From the NCBI GenBank assembly GCA_902801125.1, contig CADCGT010000002.1:305980-369979 (forward strand): a stretch of DNA of 64,000 nucleotides, written 5' to 3'. The stretch is from an uncultured Pseudomonadota bacterium (GTDB lineage Bacteria; Pseudomonadota; Alphaproteobacteria; Rs-D84). Made by a program: the position numbers and the translations under genes. The notes beneath the pieces are model-generated. The model had not been told where the DNA came from. It did no database searches and saw only the letters and a list, made by a program, of their open reading frames with translations. Positions 60,183 to 64,000 of the stretch are shown in pieces (position 1 is the first letter of the stretch; each line of letters begins with the position of its first letter).

Positions 60183-60539
60183 GCCGTTTCTCCTTTTGTC
60201 TTGCGAAAGAGTTTCCTGCCGGTGCAAAGTGTGCAAAAGCCACCCGCATACAAACGCCCAAATTTACCAAAACCAAACATTTCAATAAAATTTTGCGTTT
60301 GTTTATGTTTCTTTCCTACACTCTCTCTCGCCTTGTTTTTTTATTTTTGGAACCTAACCTTTCCCTTTACATCAGAACCATTTTTATTTCAGTCTTCTTT
60401 ATGATGTTTATGCCTTTCCTTTATGTCCTGACTACGGGAAATAATTTATAAGATTCATTTCCATTTACAACCAAATATTCATTAAATTTTTGAAATTTAT
60501 TTTTTGACACCGATTCGGATTTTTACCAGATTTCTGCGG
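60183..60539. other. Gene-free dnaA leader region
   Basis: AT-rich, about 360 bp, pyrimidine-biased on the plus strand. It contains the leader motif shared with dnaN (60312-60328: TTTCCTACACTCTCTCT on the plus strand, so AGAGAGAGTGTAGGAAA in the mRNA). No DnaA box, no credible small gene and no strong promoter match; an A-rich -10 near 60336-60344 is possible. Confidence 0.55.
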
Positions 60540-60564
60540 TTTGTATATACACTGTATAGACAAA
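60540..60564. promoter_or_regulatory. 25-bp near-perfect palindrome between dprA and dnaA
   Basis: TTTGTATATACA, one centre base, TGTATAGACAAA; 11 of 12 arm positions pair. It lies 7 bp beyond the dprA stop, upstream of dnaA. The plus-strand T run after it might make it a weak terminator, but the size and symmetry fit an operator of a dimeric regulator. Confidence 0.6.
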
Positions 60565-60571
60565 GTTTTTT

Positions 60572-61585
60572 TCAAACGCGAACATATCCAGTATCCATTT
60601 TCCGAATCAAACCTTGCAATTCCAATATCACTAATTCTCGTTTTATTTCCGAAATTGTTTTTCCGACAATTTCTGCCAATACAGATTCTGACACTGGAAC
60701 GGAACCAATTTTATCCAAAACGGGGTTTTCCGATTCGGATTTTTTTTGCATTTTTGGTTCAGAATTTTCTTTTGCAAAGAAATCCCCCACCCCCATACAC
60801 AACACCGCGCGCCCCGACCGAATCAGTGAATTTGGCCCAACCGCGCGGGAATCCGCCGGATGTGACGGAATCGCATATATTTGTCGTCCATACGCACCGG
60901 CAAACTCTGCGGTTTTCATACTGCCTGAATTCGAATCGGCCTCGGACAGAATCATTTTTGTTCCTATTCCGGCGATTATGCGATTTCTTTGCACAAAATT
61001 TGTTCCTTTGGGCATAAATCCGACGGGCATTTCGCTGACCACTGCGCCGCGTTCCAATATTTCGTAATACAGCCCTTCGTTTTCAACGGGCCAAATATAA
61101 TCGACCCCGCCGGCCAAGACCGCAATTGTATTCATATTTCCCGCCGCCCGCAACGCGCCGCGATGTGCCGCCGCGTCGGTCCCCATCGCCATTCCCGACA
61201 CAACCGCAATTCCGTGTTCGGCAAATGCGCAGGCCATATCAGCAACAAAGCCCATTCCGCCCGCCGTTGCGTGCCGCGTTCCAACCATCGCAACCGATTC
61301 GCGACGCAGTGTATCCGAATTTCCACGCACCGTTAAAATCGGCGGATGATTTTTAACCAATTTCAATGCGGCCGGGTATAAATCATCATCGTCACCGATA
61401 AACTTCACATTTAACCGATTCGCCAAATCAATTTCCCGCAACACGGCATCACGCAAATCGTCACCAACATTCATATATTCGACAACCGCGCCGGGCGATT
61501 CAAATCGTCGCAACAAATCATTATACGACGCCGGCCCGATTCCGGCGGACCGCAGTATCAATAAACGTTCAAACAAATCTTTCAT
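60572..61585 (-). CDS. dprA: DNA-processing protein DprA
   Basis: 337 residues. Rossmann-like DprA core with VAMVGTRHATAGG, VVSGMAMGTDAAAHRGAL, GGVDYIWPVENEGLY, EMPVGFMPKGTNFVQRNRIIAG and EFAGAYGRQIYAIPSHP, then a C-terminal winged-helix-like domain. It loads RecA on incoming single-stranded DNA in transformation. Start set at MKDLFERLL because the -10 box ends 7 nt before this ATG; the GTG three codons earlier is inside that gap. Confidence 0.95.
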   Translation of the reverse strand: MKDLFERLLILRSAGIGPASYNDLLRRFESPGAVVEYMNVGDDLRDAVLREIDLANRLNVKFIGDDDDLYPAALKLVKNHPPILTVRGNSDTLRRESVAMVGTRHATAGGMGFVADMACAFAEHGIAVVSGMAMGTDAAAHRGALRAAGNMNTIAVLAGGVDYIWPVENEGLYYEILERGAVVSEMPVGFMPKGTNFVQRNRIIAGIGTKMILSEADSNSGSMKTAEFAGAYGRQIYAIPSHPADSRAVGPNSLIRSGRAVLCMGVGDFFAKENSEPKMQKKSESENPVLDKIGSVPVSESVLAEIVGKTISEIKRELVILELQGLIRKMDTGYVRV

Positions 61586-61592
61586 AATCCGC

Positions 61593-61622
61593 ACTATAAA
61601 ATTATTTAGAACCGAATCGCAA
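61593..61622 (-). promoter_or_regulatory. dprA promoter giving a leaderless transcript
   Basis: TTGCGA (61617-61622), 18-bp spacer, TATAGT (61593-61598), then GCGGATT and ATG. Exactly 7 nt separate box and start codon. Confidence 0.7.
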
Positions 61623-61628
61623 GAAAAA

Positions 61629-61645
61629 ACGCCCTGTGCGGGCGT
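61629..61645 (-). terminator. Terminator upstream of dprA
   Basis: ACGCCC-TGTGC-GGGCGT with six T after it on the minus strand; ends the gene whose stop is at 61671 and abuts the dprA -35 box. Confidence 0.85.
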
Positions 61646-61670
61646 CTTTATATTATATATGTAAAACGAC

Positions 61671-62501
61671 CTAGATATTCAACAGCATATCAAAATCAAA
61701 CTCTGTGCATTTATCATTTGACGATTTATTCTGCAATTTATCACAGGCGTCTTTTAATTTCTGCAAATTTGTTATAAAAGTATTATACCGTGAATCCCCT
61801 TTGTTTTTCATTGTCAATAATTGTGACCGCAACAGAGCATTTCCTTCCAACGCTTTCTGTCCTTCGACCTTGCCCCCAATCAGTTTATTTCCGAACAATT
61901 CCATTGACCCGACACCAACGGCGGCACCACCAACCGCGCCACCAACCGTTGCCAATGTCCGCCCGGTTTTTTTGGCATCCAATATGCGTTGCCGCAACAT
62001 TTCTTCATCAACCCACGAACCACAGGTAATCGTTTCACCCCATTGAAAATATTTTGACGGAATATCCGACAAAGAAATCCGCGAATCGTTTGATTTCAAA
62101 TCCACTTTGACAAAGCAAACATTGTTTTCCGGATTTTCGGTATCTTCCTGCATGGTGGCGTAATTGTTTGTGTTGCTGAACCGCGACGCCCAAACAAAGG
62201 TATTTCCAATTCCGATATTGTTATTAAGACAGGCCGCGCGTTCCGCTTCGCGTTTATCTTTTTCTTCGTTTTTTGGGAATGCGGGTGCGACATCATCATC
62301 TTTGATACTGGGCGACCGATTCGTACTTAAAGAAATATCCGGCGTGGTCAATTGATTTTTCGACATAACCATCGCCCGATTTTGTGCCGGCCCATAGTAT
62401 TTGTTCACCACACTGGATGTGCCAACACGCGGGTCACGCATGGCGTCCGCGTTTGCGACGAACGGCACCACCAAGAATAAACAAACAAAAAATCTTTTCA
62501 T
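61671..62501 (-). CDS. Secreted protein of unknown function with glycine-zipper segment
   Basis: 276 residues. Signal peptide MKRFFVCLFLVVPFVANADA; then VNKYYGPAQNRAMVMSKNQL, CLNNNIGIGNTFVWASRFSN, VCFVKVDLKSNDSRISLSDI, TCGSWVDEEMLRQRILDAKK and a glycine-zipper-like hydrophobic stretch (ATVGGAVGGAAVGVGSMELF) near residues 190-210, followed by a helical, cysteine-bearing tail. Four or more cysteines suggest disulfides. No family recognised. GGAG sets the start. Confidence 0.75.
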   Translation of the reverse strand: MKRFFVCLFLVVPFVANADAMRDPRVGTSSVVNKYYGPAQNRAMVMSKNQLTTPDISLSTNRSPSIKDDDVAPAFPKNEEKDKREAERAACLNNNIGIGNTFVWASRFSNTNNYATMQEDTENPENNVCFVKVDLKSNDSRISLSDIPSKYFQWGETITCGSWVDEEMLRQRILDAKKTGRTLATVGGAVGGAAVGVGSMELFGNKLIGGKVEGQKALEGNALLRSQLLTMKNKGDSRYNTFITNLQKLKDACDKLQNKSSNDKCTEFDFDMLLNI

Positions 62502-62531
62502 TGTAAAATCTCCCTCGTCCATATTGTCTGT

Positions 62532-62560
62532 ATTATACCACAAAATTGCAAAAAAACCAA
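62532..62560 (-). promoter_or_regulatory. Promoter of the secreted-protein gene at 62501
   Basis: TTGGTT, 17-bp spacer, TATAAT with TGTGG before the -10 box. Confidence 0.75.
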
Positions 62561-62575
62561 GGGCAAAGATTTAAT

Positions 62576-63163
62576 TTACTTTTTCCAACGCCACGCCAGT
62601 TTCGATTCGGTTCCGCCAACCAGGCGACCTATATTTTCCCGATGCCGCCATATGCAAATCAACGAAGTACACAAAAACGCGAAACCAACCGTGGGTGATG
62701 CTGTAAAAGCCAAAATTGGCGCGACGCATAACACGGTCAATGACGCCAACGAAGAATACCCCAAACTTAACGCAACCACCAACCATTCAATGCCACATAT
62801 AACGAACATAATCGGATTTATCGCCAACAATATTCCAAACACGGACGATATACCTTTGCCACCATGAAACCGCAACCATACCGGGAAACAGTGCCCCAAA
62901 ACCGCGGCAAATCCGCACCAGGCGGCGAATGTCGCCCCACCAATCATTTGTCCGATTAAAACGGCGGCTATGGCCTTGACCATATCCAATACCCAAACCA
63001 AGCCCGCCATTCGCAATCCGCCGACCCGCATAACATTTGCGGCGCCGATATTACCACTGCCAACCTTGCGTAAATCGCCCTGCCCCGCAAGGCGCGTCAC
63101 AATCACCCCGAATGGCACAGAACCCAATAAATAAGAAATAATTATTCCAAAAACATAAAACAT
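62576..63163 (-). CDS. plsY: Glycerol-3-phosphate acyltransferase (acyl-phosphate type)
   Basis: 195 residues, five membrane helices. The three PlsY motifs are present: SYLLGSVPFGVIVTRL, GSGNIGAANVMRVGG and HCFPVWLRFHGGKGISSVFG. It uses acyl-phosphate to make lysophosphatidate, the substrate of the plsC product at 28232. Start at MFYVFGIII, set by AAGGAA. Divergent from rpsT. Confidence 0.95.
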   Translation of the reverse strand: MFYVFGIIISYLLGSVPFGVIVTRLAGQGDLRKVGSGNIGAANVMRVGGLRMAGLVWVLDMVKAIAAVLIGQMIGGATFAAWCGFAAVLGHCFPVWLRFHGGKGISSVFGILLAINPIMFVICGIEWLVVALSLGYSSLASLTVLCVAPILAFTASPTVGFAFLCTSLICIWRHRENIGRLVGGTESKLAWRWKK

Positions 63164-63237
63164 TGTTATTTTTCCTTGATTTTGTGTTTGTTTTCTATAA
63201 AATACCAGAAAACGTAAACAAATAAAAGGAAAATAAA

Positions 63238-63498
63238 GTGGCAAACCACAAATCATCTAAAAAAAGAGTATTGGTCACGGCAAAGAAAAATGCCGTAAAC
63301 ACTGCACGGCGCAGTGCGGTTAAAACAGAAAACAAAAAGGCGATAAAGGCCATTGCATCCGGTGACAAGGCCGCCGCGGTTGTCGCGGTCCGCAACGCGG
63401 AAAGCAAAATGATGAAGGCCGCCGGCAAAACAATGCCGAAAAAACGCGCTTCGCGCAAGGTTTCTCGTCTGACACGCGCCGTCGCCAAAATGGCGTAA
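63238..63498 (+). CDS. rpsT: 30S ribosomal protein S20
   Basis: 86 residues, GTG start with AAAAGGAAAA before it. MANHKSSKKRVLVTAKKN at the N-terminus and the three-helix basic body are typical; the end HINRLTRA-like block reads RKVSRLTRAVAKM. In many alphaproteobacteria rpsT is next to dnaA; here four genes lie between. Followed by a clear terminator. Confidence 0.93.
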   Translation: MANHKSSKKRVLVTAKKNAVNTARRSAVKTENKKAIKAIASGDKAAAVVAVRNAESKMMKAAGKTMPKKRASRKVSRLTRAVAKMA

Positions 63499-63517
63499 TG
63501 TGGCCAATAAAAAATTC

Positions 63518-63545
63518 GGCGTGCATTTTTTGCACGCCTTTTGTT
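63518..63545 (+). terminator. rpsT terminator
   Basis: GGCGTGCA-TTTTT-TGCACGCC followed by TTTTG. Confidence 0.9.
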
Positions 63546-63600
63546 GTATGATAAATCCGCCAATCGGGCCACGCAAAAACTATTTTTGTGGGTGATTTTT

Positions 63601-64000
63601 TTAAGCGCAACTGCTGTAACAGTTACACAAATTGTTGTTACAGCTTCCGCCACAACCACCAAACCCCATCTCTTGACAAACGTTTCTACAATCCGCACTG
63701 GTTGTGCACTGAGGACCAAAAACAATTTTATCGGTTAATTCCCATAAAATACAATCGCCATTTTGCGACTCGTAACATGTTTTATATGTAACCGTCGTTG
63801 CCGGCAGGTTATTGGCTACTTCTTGAAGAGCAGCGCCAACCTGTGCCACCGTAACCAGTTTATTCGCATCGGTTTGCAGATTAACCGTTTGACCCGGTTC
63901 CAAAATCCCGCGTTCGCCGATTGTGCCGGCGGTATCGGTGTATGTGACGACGGTTTCACCGGGTGTGTTCGCGTTTGTACCAGATGCCGGAATTGTCGCC
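63601..64000 (-). CDS. Secreted YVD/NCLLW-family protein 5, C-terminal part with cysteine-rich tail
   Basis: Open to the window edge; the first residues seen are ATIPASGTNANTPGETVVTY. It has IGERGILEPGQTVNLQTDAN followed by KLVTVAQV, matching the family block (ERAIYDG...TDANKLITAGAV), and CYESQNGDCILWELTD, the LLW-type motif. After it comes an extra tail with ten cysteines (PQCTTSADCRNVCQEMGFGG and then CGGSCNNNLCNCYSSCA), unlike the other members. The N-terminus and promoter lie outside. Confidence 0.75.
   Translation of the reverse strand, partial: ATIPASGTNANTPGETVVTYTDTAGTIGERGILEPGQTVNLQTDANKLVTVAQVGAALQEVANNLPATTVTYKTCYESQNGDCILWELTDKIVFGPQCTTSADCRNVCQEMGFGGCGGSCNNNLCNCYSSCA

Noticed and set aside
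60183..60539. Replication origin between dprA and dnaA
   Set aside because: AT-rich and next to dnaA, but no DnaA boxes or CtrA-like sites were found; kept only as an unassigned region.

Overview
The window looks like part of a chromosome of a small-genome alphaproteobacterium, probably a host- or gut-associated lineage. This is inferred from: a str-S10-spc ribosomal superoperon with a single tuf placed between fusA and rpsJ; rpsT near dnaA; a lone pilin with a [G]RSMIEM prepilin motif; several families of secreted outer-surface proteins; and many intergenic repeats. No 16S rRNA is present, so the assignment is tentative.

Layout. 1-12772 is the minus-strand ribosomal superoperon from rpsL to the start of rplR, driven by a near-consensus promoter at 12923-12951. 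13045-15851 holds three tandem paralogous outer-membrane beta-barrel genes. 16094-21569 carries a candidate small RNA, mltG, tRNA-Pro(CGG), an acyl-CoA synthetase, fabF and acpP. 21688-26338 is a minus-strand run rbfA-lepA-three cysteine-patterned small paralogues-a recombinase-like protein without catalytic residues. 26409-31116 has a YqaA-type membrane protein and an ftsE-ftsX-DUF218-plsC operon. 31276-34532 encodes three large secreted surface proteins. 34683-38125 is an AT-rich accessory stretch: a DUF3800 protein, a repeat-rich gene-free segment, a Fic protein behind five phased palindromes, and a zeta-toxin module with a 47-residue overlapping partner, flanked by two copies of a nuclease gene 3' end. 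38130-47507 has SNase-tolB, a CopG-type regulator with an unknown partner, a VirB2-like protein, a class II aldolase, efp and dnaN. 47615-63498 has asmA, rluC-like, a pilin, uvrC-pgsA, dnaJ, parE, dnaA, dprA, plsY and rpsT.

Three cross-cutting patterns stand out. (1) Four copies of a 119-bp element bounded by AAACCAAGGTTT/AAACCTTGGTTT, with arm-to-arm spacing of exactly 107 bp in every copy, each lie just upstream of a gene of one secreted protein family (a YVD motif after the signal peptide and, in most members, a C-terminal NCLLW-type motif). (2) Several housekeeping genes (ftsE, uvrC, dprA, and a secreted-protein gene) have a promoter -10 box exactly 7 nt before the ATG, which predicts leaderless mRNAs. 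(3) A TAACCACTAACA repeat family fills intergenic spaces and repeatedly supplies, or directly abuts, the stop codon of the neighbouring gene.

All assignments are from reading the sequence; no database search was run.
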